Shown here: positions 22,696-31,511 of the stretch, in pieces
Layout: each line of letters begins with the position of its first letter
Position numbering within the stretch: position 1 is the stretch's first letter
Source of the DNA: JAFGOM01 sp964428385
GTDB lineage: Archaea; Halobacteriota; Methanomicrobia; Methanomicrobiales; Methanospirillaceae
DNA: 34,682 bases
Direction: 5' to 3'
Assembly (NCBI GenBank): GCA_964428385.1
Contig: CAYRYR010000017.1
Span: forward strand, 1 to 34,682
The notes under the pieces: model-generated
Databases searched by the model: none
What the model saw: only the letters and a program-made list of their open reading frames with translations
Told to the model about the DNA's origin: nothing
Position numbers and translations under genes: made by a program

Positions 22696-25600
22696 GTGAA
22701 AGAGGTCACCAGTAGTTTTGTTGCCAATGAGGTAGAATCCACAGTCAGAGCATTCTGGACAACTGAGGATATCTACCGGCAGGTAAAAGAGCAGAAGAAA
22801 AAAGGAAAAACCTTTTTTTATGTAGACGGACCGCCATATACCACAGGTCATATCCATCTTGGTACTGCCTGGAATAAAATTCTCAAGGACAGCATTCTCA
22901 GATACCACCGGATGCGTGGATGTAATGTGATTGATCGTGCCGGATATGATATGCATGGTCTTCCCATTGAAGTGCGTGTCGAGAGTGAGTTAGGGTTTAA
23001 AAATAAGAAAGATATTGAGACATTTGGAATTGCAGCATTTATTGAAAAATGTAAGGATTTCGCTCTAACGCATAAAGACATCATGAGTTCTCAGTTTAAG
23101 AACCTTGGTGTATGGATGGATTTTGATGATCCGTATCAGACCATCAATCCTAACTACATTGAAGCAGCCTGGTGGGTTTTAAAGAAGGCTGAAGAAAAGT
23201 CACTGCTTGAGAAAGGATTCAGGGTAGTTAACTGGTGTCCCAGGTGTGAAACTGCTATTGCAGATTCTGAAGTGGAATACTGGGATGAGGAAGATCCATC
23301 TATCTATGTGAAATTTCCGATTACCGGAAAAGATAATGAATATCTGGTGATATGGACCACTACTCCCTGGACACTTCCTGCGAATATGGGCGTTGCAGTC
23401 GATGCCTCATTTTCCTATGCCCGTGTCAGGGCAGAAAAAGATGAAACAGAAGAAATTCTCTGGATCGCAGAAAATCTTGTAGAGGATGTCCTTAAGAAAG
23501 GCAGGTATTCTGATTATACTGTTCTTTCAACCTGTACCGGTGCAGATCTTGCAGGTACCGGGTATTCTTCCCCCTTATCCCATATGGTTCCCCATCAGGC
23601 AGAAGTATCTCACCGGGTTGTAACAGCAGATTTTGTCGAGATGGATAATACCGGAATGGTACATATAGCTCCCGGCCATGGATGGGATGACTTTTTGTTA
23701 GGTCAGAAGGAAGGCCTTGAGGCCTTCTGCCCGGTTGAAGGAGATGGGTTATTCAATGAAATGGCAGGTTCATTTGCAGGGATGTTTGTCAGGGATGCAA
23801 ACGATGCAGTTATTGATGCTCTTTCTCATCATCTCCTTGCAAAGAAGAAAATTGTCCATCGGTATGGTCACTGTTGGCGATGTAAGAATCCGATTATTTA
23901 CCGGGCAACAGAACAATGGTTCCTAGCTATCCCAAAAATTAAAGAACAGATGCTTACCGGAATACGGGAGACCAAATGGTATCCTGACTGGGCTGGTAGT
24001 GCACGTTTTTATGATTTTGTACAAGGTGCCCGCGACTGGTGTATCTCACGCCAACGGTACTGGGGAATACCGATACCAGTCTGGCAATGTGCTGCCTGTG
24101 GGGAACGAATAGTCTTTGGAACAATGGCTGAGCTCAATGAGAGGGCGGGAACGAATCTCTCTGACCCTCACCGCCCCTATGTGGATGAGATCTCATTTCC
24201 CTGCACCTGTGGCGAAACGATGCATCGTGTTTCTGATATCTTTGATGTCTGGTTTGATTCAGCTATGGCATCCTGGGCAACCCTGGGATTTCCACGGGAA
24301 AAAGAAGCATTTGAAAAGATGTGGCCTGCCGATTTCATCACTGAAGGTCAGGATCAGACAAGAGGCTGGTTCTATTCCCAGTTAGGTGCCTCCACCATTG
24401 CGTTTAACCGCTCTCCCTATAAGCAGGTTCTGATGCATGGATTCGCCCTTGATCATGAAGGCAGGAAGATGAGTAAGAGTCTTGGAAATGTTGTCTCTCC
24501 TGAAGAGGTTATTGAGAAGTTTGGTGTTGATGTGCTTCGCCTGTATATCCTCTCTTCAAATGCCCCCTGGGAGGATCTCAAATTTAACTGGGAAAATGTT
24601 CTGACAGTTTCACGTTCCATAAATATTCTCTGGAATGTGTACCGGTTCCCTCTTCCCTACATGATAATGGATGACTTTGTCCCGGCTGGTGCAGAAGATG
24701 AAAAATGGGATGAGACATATATTATCAGATCTGTTAGAGAGATGCCAGTCGAAGATCGCTGGATACTTTCCCGTATAAACACTCTTGCAAGGCAGGTTAC
24801 AGCAGATCTGCAGGAATACCAGATGCATAAAGTGACACGAGGGATTCTAAACTTTATTCTAGAAGACTTATCCCGCTGGTATGTGCAGATTGTCCGTCCC
24901 CGGATGTGGCTTGAAGATGATGCTCCTGAAAAACAGTATGCCTATGAGACGATGTATTATTGTCAGCGTATACTCAACCGGCTGTTGGCACCATTCACAC
25001 CTCATCTTGCAGAGGCAATGTATCAGAATGTACGACTCAGAAACGATCCTGTTTCGATTCATATGCAACCCTGGATTGAAGGGAATGCACGGCTAATAGA
25101 TTCTGAGCTTGAGCAGAAGATGGATGTTGTACGAGCTTTTGATGAAGCTGTTTCAAATGCACGACAGGCAGGAAAGAGAAAATTACGTTGGCCGGTACGT
25201 GAGGTTATCGTTCTCTGTCAGACTGACCTCACAGAAAAAGCCATCATAGAACTTAATGCCCTGTGCTGTTCACGGGCAAATGCACGTATCATAACAGTTA
25301 TCAGAGGTTGCTGGGATAGGATAAGCTGCACTGCAGCTCCTGTTATGAAGGTTATCGGACCCGGATTCGGTCGCAACGGACCTCTTGTGAAAAAACTAAT
25401 AGAATCAGCAGATGGGCCTGCACTCAGAAAGATACTTACCAAGGAGGGAGAAGCGACCCTGACAGAAGGTGATTCATCCTTTGTTATCACCACAGAACAT
25501 GTCCAGTTTGAAGATCTGCTCCCCTCTGGTTTTTATGGGGCTGATATGCCTGATGCAATGGTGTATGTGGATGTAGAACTCACTCCTGATATCGAAGCAG

Positions 25601-25881
25601 AGGGATATACACGTGAGATAATACGCAGACTCCAGGATATGAGAAAACAACTGGATCTCAATGTAGAAGATTACATCACCGTTGATGCCGTTATATCAGA
25701 AAGCAGGGTGTACAACCTCATAGACAAGACCTGGCAGGAGTTCATCAGTCAGGAAGTCAGAGCAAAAGAAATGGTGATTCATAGTATGCATACACAACGT
25801 CAGGTTGAACAACTCTGGCAATTGGACCGGGACTGGAATATTGAAGGTGTTAGTATTACATTAGGAATATCAGTCATCTAA
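22696..25881 (+). CDS. ileS: isoleucyl-tRNA synthetase
   Basis: Class I synthetase that charges tRNA-Ile; 1061 residues, full length for the archaeal/eukaryote-like type. The HIGH-class motif is GHIHLG (51-56) after the PPYTT lead. The editing (CP1) domain shows TTTPWTLPANMG and the DNTGMVHIAPGHG segment. The KMSKS loop is intact at 591-595. Cysteine pairs (CPRC, CWRC, CAAC) are consistent with zinc-binding knuckles. The C-terminal anticodon-binding domain follows the DLSRWYVQIVRPRMW signature. It starts at GTG 22696 with GAGG 8 nt upstream. No neighbouring gene appears to share the transcript. Confidence 0.97.
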   Translation: MKEVTSSFVANEVESTVRAFWTTEDIYRQVKEQKKKGKTFFYVDGPPYTTGHIHLGTAWNKILKDSILRYHRMRGCNVIDRAGYDMHGLPIEVRVESELGFKNKKDIETFGIAAFIEKCKDFALTHKDIMSSQFKNLGVWMDFDDPYQTINPNYIEAAWWVLKKAEEKSLLEKGFRVVNWCPRCETAIADSEVEYWDEEDPSIYVKFPITGKDNEYLVIWTTTPWTLPANMGVAVDASFSYARVRAEKDETEEILWIAENLVEDVLKKGRYSDYTVLSTCTGADLAGTGYSSPLSHMVPHQAEVSHRVVTADFVEMDNTGMVHIAPGHGWDDFLLGQKEGLEAFCPVEGDGLFNEMAGSFAGMFVRDANDAVIDALSHHLLAKKKIVHRYGHCWRCKNPIIYRATEQWFLAIPKIKEQMLTGIRETKWYPDWAGSARFYDFVQGARDWCISRQRYWGIPIPVWQCAACGERIVFGTMAELNERAGTNLSDPHRPYVDEISFPCTCGETMHRVSDIFDVWFDSAMASWATLGFPREKEAFEKMWPADFITEGQDQTRGWFYSQLGASTIAFNRSPYKQVLMHGFALDHEGRKMSKSLGNVVSPEEVIEKFGVDVLRLYILSSNAPWEDLKFNWENVLTVSRSINILWNVYRFPLPYMIMDDFVPAGAEDEKWDETYIIRSVREMPVEDRWILSRINTLARQVTADLQEYQMHKVTRGILNFILEDLSRWYVQIVRPRMWLEDDAPEKQYAYETMYYCQRILNRLLAPFTPHLAEAMYQNVRLRNDPVSIHMQPWIEGNARLIDSELEQKMDVVRAFDEAVSNARQAGKRKLRWPVREVIVLCQTDLTEKAIIELNALCCSRANARIITVIRGCWDRISCTAAPVMKVIGPGFGRNGPLVKKLIESADGPALRKILTKEGEATLTEGDSSFVITTEHVQFEDLLPSGFYGADMPDAMVYVDVELTPDIEAEGYTREIIRRLQDMRKQLDLNVEDYITVDAVISESRVYNLIDKTWQEFISQEVRAKEMVIHSMHTQRQVEQLWQLDRDWNIEGVSITLGISVI

Positions 25882-26009
25882 TCCTCTCTTTTTAGAAGAT
25901 GAACAAGACGAGATTTTCATTATTGCCGAATAATCATATTTCCTGTTATTTTCTTATACCAACATTGATATTGTATCAAAAATCCGGAATATAAAATACC
26001 AGAAATATT

Positions 26010-27593
26010 TCATTCTTTCTTCAGATAAAAGGATGAAACTGGTATTACGAGCATTGGTTGATTTTCATATTCAGGTCGCATTGTCCCTAACGGCAAATCT
26101 TCTGTCATCTCAATTATCATATAGCCACTATCCCGGTATATCGGACCTGTTTCTTTTACACCAACAGCTACATGCCCGGGAAATTCAAAGATAGCAACAT
26201 CATAGCCGTGGTGCAGAAGAATTGCTGCAAGAAGGATGCTTTTATCATCACAATCACCTGCATGAGAAACAATACTCTCAGAGGGATACCTAACCTCAGT
26301 AAAAGAAGCATATGTCTCAAGAGATCGTGTAAAAACGGCTGCTATCTCTAAAAATGACGTTATATTATTATCCTGCACCTGAATCATCTGCAATGAATCA
26401 TGTATTGATGTAATGAGTGACTGGTGATACGGTTCATTGATGAAAGACTCATAGAATCTGCTTTTAATGTCACGAGAATACTCGGGAGGGTCAATGTTAT
26501 AGAGAACTCCTTTATACGCTGCCTTAGCTCCTAAAAAGAGTGATTGATTAACCGTTACCGACACCGTTTTTAACGATCCACCCATACCAAACTGAATTCT
26601 CACCGGTATCTCTGCAGGCTTTGCAGGGTCATTTAGAGGGATTATAGTTGGATAGATAACCGGTGGATGTATCTTTCCAAAATTATTTTGTGCCTGACTA
26701 ATTCTATCTGCAGAGGTGCAATCAAGGGCTCGTGATTCATGCAATAATTTCTGCGTAATATTGCATAGTGCATCTTCTGCTTCAATACGATCTGCCTCTG
26801 CAGGATGAAGCGTTAGTGCATAAACAAAGGCTGACTCTGCCTCATGATAATGGCGTTTCAGAGAGAGGGCATGCCCAAGGTTAATCCAGGTGACCGGATT
26901 ATCCGGATTGATGGTCAATGATGTGATATATGCCTCTATAGCCTCTTTTCCTTCGTGATTCTTAAGATAGGCAAGACCAAGATTCTCCCAGGCAAGTAAA
27001 TAAAGTGGGGAAAATAGAACCGCTTTCTGATAATTTTCAATGGCAGCAGTATAATTTTCTCTAAGTGCATATGCAGTTCCAAGATTCAGATAAAATGGGG
27101 ATGCGTGTTTTTTTTCTACAATTGCCTCTGTAATAGGCTCAATTGCATCAGTATATCTATCCTGGTATATCAGAGAAAGCCCAAGAGCATGTAAGAGATT
27201 AGAGTCTTTTTTCGATACATTCAATCCTCCCCGGTATACCTGTTCTGCGCGGATATAGTTACCTGCCTGCATCTCCTGTTCACCAAGAATCATCCATCGA
27301 TTTGGATTATTAAGAGAGAGATGTTCTGCAGTCGTATAAAGGACAGACCAGTCAGGAGCGTATGCATCAGGTGAGATCCCTTCGGTATATGAGAGATCTG
27401 CACATGAATCAGATATACACGTCTGACTAAAGAGGGAACAAAGAACCAGAATAAGAATCGTACAATACATCGAACCCGGAAAAATATCAGCTGGTATCAG
27501 TAATGAAAAGGGAGGTCTTTGGATATCAACAGGGAGATTGATGCACCATATTTCTGGTACAATACAAATTTTTCCACTGGTTTTTTCGCACAT
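26010..27593 (-). CDS. exported TPR protein with transglutaminase-like domain
   Basis: 527 residues. A hydrophobic segment at about 42-57 (MYCTILILVLCSLF) acts as a signal anchor, so the rest is likely outside the membrane. About five TPR units follow (residues 90-275; for example LNLGTAYALRENYTAAIENY and LGLAYLKNHEGKEAIEAY). The C-terminal third resembles the transglutaminase/protease-like fold: SHAGDCDDKS with Cys448 and FPGHVAVGV with His474. The ATG at 27593 is kept because a TTTAAATTTT box about 27 nt upstream fits leaderless transcription from it; ATG 27470, at the signal segment, is the alternative. The substrate is unknown; such fusions are seen in methanogen surface proteins. It diverges from the YgjP-type gene with an 86-bp promoter gap. 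Confidence 0.75.
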   Translation of the reverse strand: MCEKTSGKICIVPEIWCINLPVDIQRPPFSLLIPADIFPGSMYCTILILVLCSLFSQTCISDSCADLSYTEGISPDAYAPDWSVLYTTAEHLSLNNPNRWMILGEQEMQAGNYIRAEQVYRGGLNVSKKDSNLLHALGLSLIYQDRYTDAIEPITEAIVEKKHASPFYLNLGTAYALRENYTAAIENYQKAVLFSPLYLLAWENLGLAYLKNHEGKEAIEAYITSLTINPDNPVTWINLGHALSLKRHYHEAESAFVYALTLHPAEADRIEAEDALCNITQKLLHESRALDCTSADRISQAQNNFGKIHPPVIYPTIIPLNDPAKPAEIPVRIQFGMGGSLKTVSVTVNQSLFLGAKAAYKGVLYNIDPPEYSRDIKSRFYESFINEPYHQSLITSIHDSLQMIQVQDNNITSFLEIAAVFTRSLETYASFTEVRYPSESIVSHAGDCDDKSILLAAILLHHGYDVAIFEFPGHVAVGVKETGPIYRDSGYMIIEMTEDLPLGTMRPEYENQPMLVIPVSSFYLKKE

Positions 27594-27679
27594 GATGTAG
27601 CGGGAGAAGAAAATTTAAAATCTGATCTTTAAAACAGAAATTACAATAATATGACGACAAATCTTTATGGAACATTTAC

Positions 27680-29407
27680 ATGAACATTGAACCCGGGTTG
27701 CACCACCTACTTGTGGATGATATGGATTTATGGTATCAGATCCGAATCAATCCCAATCGAAAACGGGTGGGGATCTTTATCTTACCTGACAGTTCCACAG
27801 AAGTTCGTGTCCCTCCCCACATACAAAAGAAAGATATTGAGAAGTACCTGATATCAATGGGTGCATGGATTAAAGAAACACAAATGCAGGTAATTCAGGA
27901 TTCAAACGCGAAATTACATGCAGAACCAATTATTCCCTATGATACATCCCTTCCCTATAATGTTCTCTTTGGATTACATGGAAAACCCATTACATATACC
28001 ATCATCCAGAATCCCAGGAGGAAAACGATAGCCCTTACCGAATCTCAGGGAATTATTCAGGCACTTGTTCCAACAGACTATCATCTGCGAGAAGTTCAGG
28101 ATTTTATTGTTGAGAACACCCGGTGGATCATCGATACCATCTCCTATACCAAAAAAAACATCAGGAACGAGAAGGAAGAGATAGATACCATAGAGATACC
28201 AGGCGGCAAATCTCTTCAGTATTGGATCTTCAGGATAGATCTCTTAGATGTATTCCGTTTTATCCTGACAAAGGAAGGAACATGCATTGTATTTGCCCCC
28301 CATTTTAGTACTCGCACTGAGATCAGAGAATTTGTACAGGCAAATGTATCACAATACGAATCTCTTCTTCCTCTGGGAACCAAAACGGGCCAGACCTCTC
28401 ATACTGACATCTCATCTTCACAAATTCATCCATGCACGGATACAACCAGACCTCTTAATACCGATTCAACTTATTCCATCATCAGGGTAAAGGGTCGTGA
28501 ACATATCTCACTGATTCTTCAAAATTCAGGAAAAATCCAGGTCAGGACACCAAAAAAGTATCATTCAAGAGATATCCAGGCTTTTATAAAAAAACAGAGA
28601 GAATGGATTGTACAATCAAGAACATATCTGAATGAATCATACAAAACAAAACCTGAATTATTGGCGAATCCAGATGCTCCATATCGTATCCTCTGTATGG
28701 TCCAGGGAATTCCGTTGCCTTATTCCATACTAACCAGTGCCAAAAAAAAGATTTTTTCACTGCAGATACATCCAGATACACGGCTGATTGTCAATACTCC
28801 GGTAACCTATGACATAGAGAGAATTGAAAAGTTCATTCATCTCAAATATGACTGGATCCGTAAAAAACAATCATATTTTGAGACAATACCAGTTGTTCCA
28901 GAGAGAACCTATTGCCAGGGTGAGACCTTTCATTACCTGGGAACAGAATATTTGTTGCATAGTGAAAAAACGGGTTTTAATGCAGGGGTAGTGATTCAGG
29001 GGAATCAACTTATCGTTAGAATACCACAAGAAATCCCTTCTGATATGAATGATTTGTCTGTGAAGCAATTTCTTCTCACCTGGTACCAGGAGCAGGCTGA
29101 AAAGACTCTTCCCGATTTGGTCAAATTATATACAAAGAAACTTCAACTATCCATGCCTGCACTCCGCTATAACCTGGTCACCAGAAAATGGGGATCCTAT
29201 AATATCAAAAAACATGAAATAATGTGTAACATCTCTCTTATGATGGCACCGATTCGACTGATTGAATATGTAGCAGCACATGAAGTCTGCCATATCATCC
29301 ATCATAATCACTCGAAAGCATTTTGGTATGAACTAAAAGGTATCATGCCAGACTATCAGGAAAGAAAAGAAGAACTGAGACGATGGCAATACTCATACCA
29401 TCTCTGA
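27680..29407 (+). CDS. YgjP-like (DUF45) metallopeptidase with five tandem N-lobes
   Basis: 575 residues, against about 230-250 for ordinary YgjP proteins. The C-terminal catalytic part (about 405-575) is complete: YCQGETFHYLGTEY, LTWYQEQAEKTLP, RKWGSYN, the zinc motif HEVCH (534-538) with third ligand His544 in NHSKAFW, then MPDYQERK. In front of it, the N-lobe that ordinary members have once appears five times: about 17-66, 103-152, 179-228, 264-313 and 346-395. Each copy has a Y-x-I start, a basic middle, an aP (T/V-P) turn and a helix ending in WI (Trp63, 149, 309, 392); copy 3 lacks the Trp and is degenerate. Copies 2 and 5 also share the preceding linker (PYNVLFGLHGKPITY and PYRILCMVQGIPLPY). 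Cytosolic, with no signal peptide; substrate unknown. Confidence 0.87.
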   Translation: MNIEPGLHHLLVDDMDLWYQIRINPNRKRVGIFILPDSSTEVRVPPHIQKKDIEKYLISMGAWIKETQMQVIQDSNAKLHAEPIIPYDTSLPYNVLFGLHGKPITYTIIQNPRRKTIALTESQGIIQALVPTDYHLREVQDFIVENTRWIIDTISYTKKNIRNEKEEIDTIEIPGGKSLQYWIFRIDLLDVFRFILTKEGTCIVFAPHFSTRTEIREFVQANVSQYESLLPLGTKTGQTSHTDISSSQIHPCTDTTRPLNTDSTYSIIRVKGREHISLILQNSGKIQVRTPKKYHSRDIQAFIKKQREWIVQSRTYLNESYKTKPELLANPDAPYRILCMVQGIPLPYSILTSAKKKIFSLQIHPDTRLIVNTPVTYDIERIEKFIHLKYDWIRKKQSYFETIPVVPERTYCQGETFHYLGTEYLLHSEKTGFNAGVVIQGNQLIVRIPQEIPSDMNDLSVKQFLLTWYQEQAEKTLPDLVKLYTKKLQLSMPALRYNLVTRKWGSYNIKKHEIMCNISLMMAPIRLIEYVAAHEVCHIIHHNHSKAFWYELKGIMPDYQERKEELRRWQYSYHL

Positions 29408-29426
29408 ATGGTAACAATTTAAGGGT

Positions 29427-29451
29427 TGAAAATCAGACCTAATGATTTTCA
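29427..29451 (+). terminator. hairpin after the YgjP-type gene
   Basis: TGAAAATCA (29427-29435) and TGATTTTCA (29443-29451) form a perfect 9-bp stem with a 7-nt loop, 19 nt after the stop codon. The 3' arm contains four T. Confidence 0.45.
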
Positions 29452-29698
29452 CTCATGAAACATTTCAATTATCAGTTACTATCGTATTTACTGCAGATAC
29501 ATTACAGGTTGAATCAGTTACCTTTTTTTATATCTCGTACCAGGCCTTTTTTAAGAAATTGGTAGAAATCAGCATGACGAAAATTGGGTACATCACTGAA
29601 ATGTAAGGAACAAACATATTTTATAATGCGGTTAAAAAAGAGTTGCACCAATGCATCATATATTTATCTCTCGTATCATTATGAACTTCACAATCAGG

Positions 29699-30289
29699 TT
29701 ATACACCTTCCATCTGTTTTGCAGGGCAGAAATTGCAGATGGAAAATAATATATCTTCTTCTTTGTCCCTAATAGGACAGAAAAACTCATTTTTTCGTTT
29801 TTCTACGATAAATCCTCCGGGAAACGGTGTTCCAACAGGATGACCTGGTTCTTGAAGGACAAACATGGCAAATCCACTCATAAGATAATAAAAAAGGGTG
29901 TTTATAGGATTTCCCAAAAAAAAGTCTGTACCTGATGCATCCTCATTACTGTAGCACCCGGTCTTTAACATTGAACAGTACCGGGTAAAAGTATCTATAT
30001 CTGTAATTGGCTCATTCATCCTGTTAAATACCCCTGATCGGTACATGCTAAGAAGCCGGTGATACATACCAAAAATCTGGATATCAAAGTAGGGTCGTAT
30101 TTTTTCCCGGTACGGAAGAGGTAATTTGTCTATTTCACGTTTCATATTTCCTCCAATAATCGAAAGTTCAAACATGGAATATTGAATTGTCTCTTTTGCA
30201 ATGATTGTACCAAGTTCGCCGGTTGTTCTGGCTGTACACATCCAATATATTGCAGTGTCTATTCGAATGTCTGAAGGTAATTCATTCAT
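29699..30289 (-). CDS. DUF2115 / UPF0305 family protein
   Basis: 196 residues of a methanogen-associated family with no known function. The C-terminal block is diagnostic: GHPVGTPFPGGFIVEKR, then FFCPIRDKEEDI and ICNFCPAKQ, with three cysteines (C-x(n)-C-x2-C) that could bind a metal. The N-terminal half is helical with LPLPYREKIRPYFD. The ATG at 30289 has no strong SD. It is isolated, with gaps of roughly 300-450 bp on both sides. Confidence 0.75.
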   Translation of the reverse strand: MNELPSDIRIDTAIYWMCTARTTGELGTIIAKETIQYSMFELSIIGGNMKREIDKLPLPYREKIRPYFDIQIFGMYHRLLSMYRSGVFNRMNEPITDIDTFTRYCSMLKTGCYSNEDASGTDFFLGNPINTLFYYLMSGFAMFVLQEPGHPVGTPFPGGFIVEKRKNEFFCPIRDKEEDILFSICNFCPAKQMEGV

Positions 30290-30737
30290 ATCAATGTATC
30301 AGTTACTTGTATTTTACAGAGTTATACAAACAAGCGCCCATTCATTCTTATTGTAGTATTATCTTTATCAGGCATCATTATTCGTTCCTGCTTGTATATC
30401 TCTCATTCCTGCACTACGTTGTACAATCACAGATACGTGATTATGCTATGATATCAAGAAAACTTCATCATATTCCTTTCTGATTAGATATTTGTGGTAT
30501 GGGTATAAATCAAGTTATTGAAAAAAGTGTTCTGCATATGAATTCATATAACGGTAAAATCAGTTTATAAATCCTGGTTCTAATTCAGATTGATACCATC
30601 TTTTAGGTTAAAAGACTTTAGCGTAAGTCACATAGCCTGTTGTTGTTCTGATATTTCTATGCAATTATCAATCCTGATAGTGTTTGATGCAAAAGAGGAG
30701 AGAGATCTTTATGATACTAAAATTCCAAGTGATAATT
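30290..30737 (+). promoter_or_regulatory. gap with promoter for the isochorismatase-family gene
   Basis: AT-rich. TTTATAAAT at about 30564-30572 is a good TATA box; transcription from it would leave a leader of about 145 nt before ATG 30738. No RNA gene or conserved frame is seen. Confidence 0.4.
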
Positions 30738-31307
30738 ATGTCTACACCCTGTCTGTTGATTATCGATATGCAGAACGATTTTATCTGTGACGATGCTCCC
30801 CTGCCGATACCTGGAGCACAAAACATCATTCCAACCGTGAAATCTGTTCTCGATATTTTCCGGGCACACTCTCTTCCCATTTTTCACATCCAGAGAATCC
30901 ACCGACGGGATGGATCTGATGTCGAGATATCACGAAGGGAGCTCTTTGCAACGACACCGTTTGCAGTCGAAGGGACGCATGGAGCGTGCGTGATAGATGA
31001 TCTCTGCCCTCTTCCTGATGAATATATCATCAGGAAAACAAGAATGAGTGCTTTTATTCATACGGAACTTGATCTTCTCCTTCGATCACTCGCTATCGAT
31101 ACTATCTATATCACCGGAATTCAGACTCCGAATTGTATCAGAGCAACAGCATTTGATGCATTTGCTTATAATTATCATACAATTCTGATTGAGGATGCAA
31201 TTACAGCTAAAAATGAGGATATTCATCATGCAAATATCATTGATATGACCGCTATCGGTATCAGGGTTTTACAATACGCTGATATTATGAATGAACTTAA
31301 AAATTGA
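30738..31307 (+). CDS. isochorismatase-family cysteine hydrolase
   Basis: 189 residues with the catalytic triad in place: Asp10 (LLIIDMQNDF), Lys100 (IIRKTRMSAF) and Cys133 (ITGIQTPNC). The family includes nicotinamidases, N-carbamoylsarcosine amidases and isochorismatases; the Asp/Lys/Cys set shows hydrolase chemistry but the substrate is not readable. The frame extends to ATGs at 30684 and 30711, but 30738 is chosen because it starts the family N-terminus directly and AGTGAT lies just upstream. A T-rich hairpin terminator follows, so it is probably monocistronic. Confidence 0.87.
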   Translation: MSTPCLLIIDMQNDFICDDAPLPIPGAQNIIPTVKSVLDIFRAHSLPIFHIQRIHRRDGSDVEISRRELFATTPFAVEGTHGACVIDDLCPLPDEYIIRKTRMSAFIHTELDLLLRSLAIDTIYITGIQTPNCIRATAFDAFAYNYHTILIEDAITAKNEDIHHANIIDMTAIGIRVLQYADIMNELKN

Positions 31308-31327
31308 TGAAATATTTTTTTTTCATC
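31306..31327 (+). terminator. hairpin with nine-T run after the isochorismatase-family gene
   Basis: GATGAAA (31306-31312) pairs with TTTCATC (31321-31327) around a loop that is almost all T (nine T at 31315-31323). It overlaps the stop codon. Confidence 0.55.
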
Positions 31328-31511
31328 CTTTCGTGGACATTCCTCTGCAATCATATGCATTCCGTACATACCCCCGGTTCTCATATGCAGAGAAGTGGTA
31401 CCACCCAGAATGTAATTTTTTTTGAGGTATTCTTCTTGTTTTTTAGCTATTTCAGTGTCTTCAGGAGTTCATAGAAAATATTTCATCCCATCATCAGGAA
31501 GCTGGAAAAAA

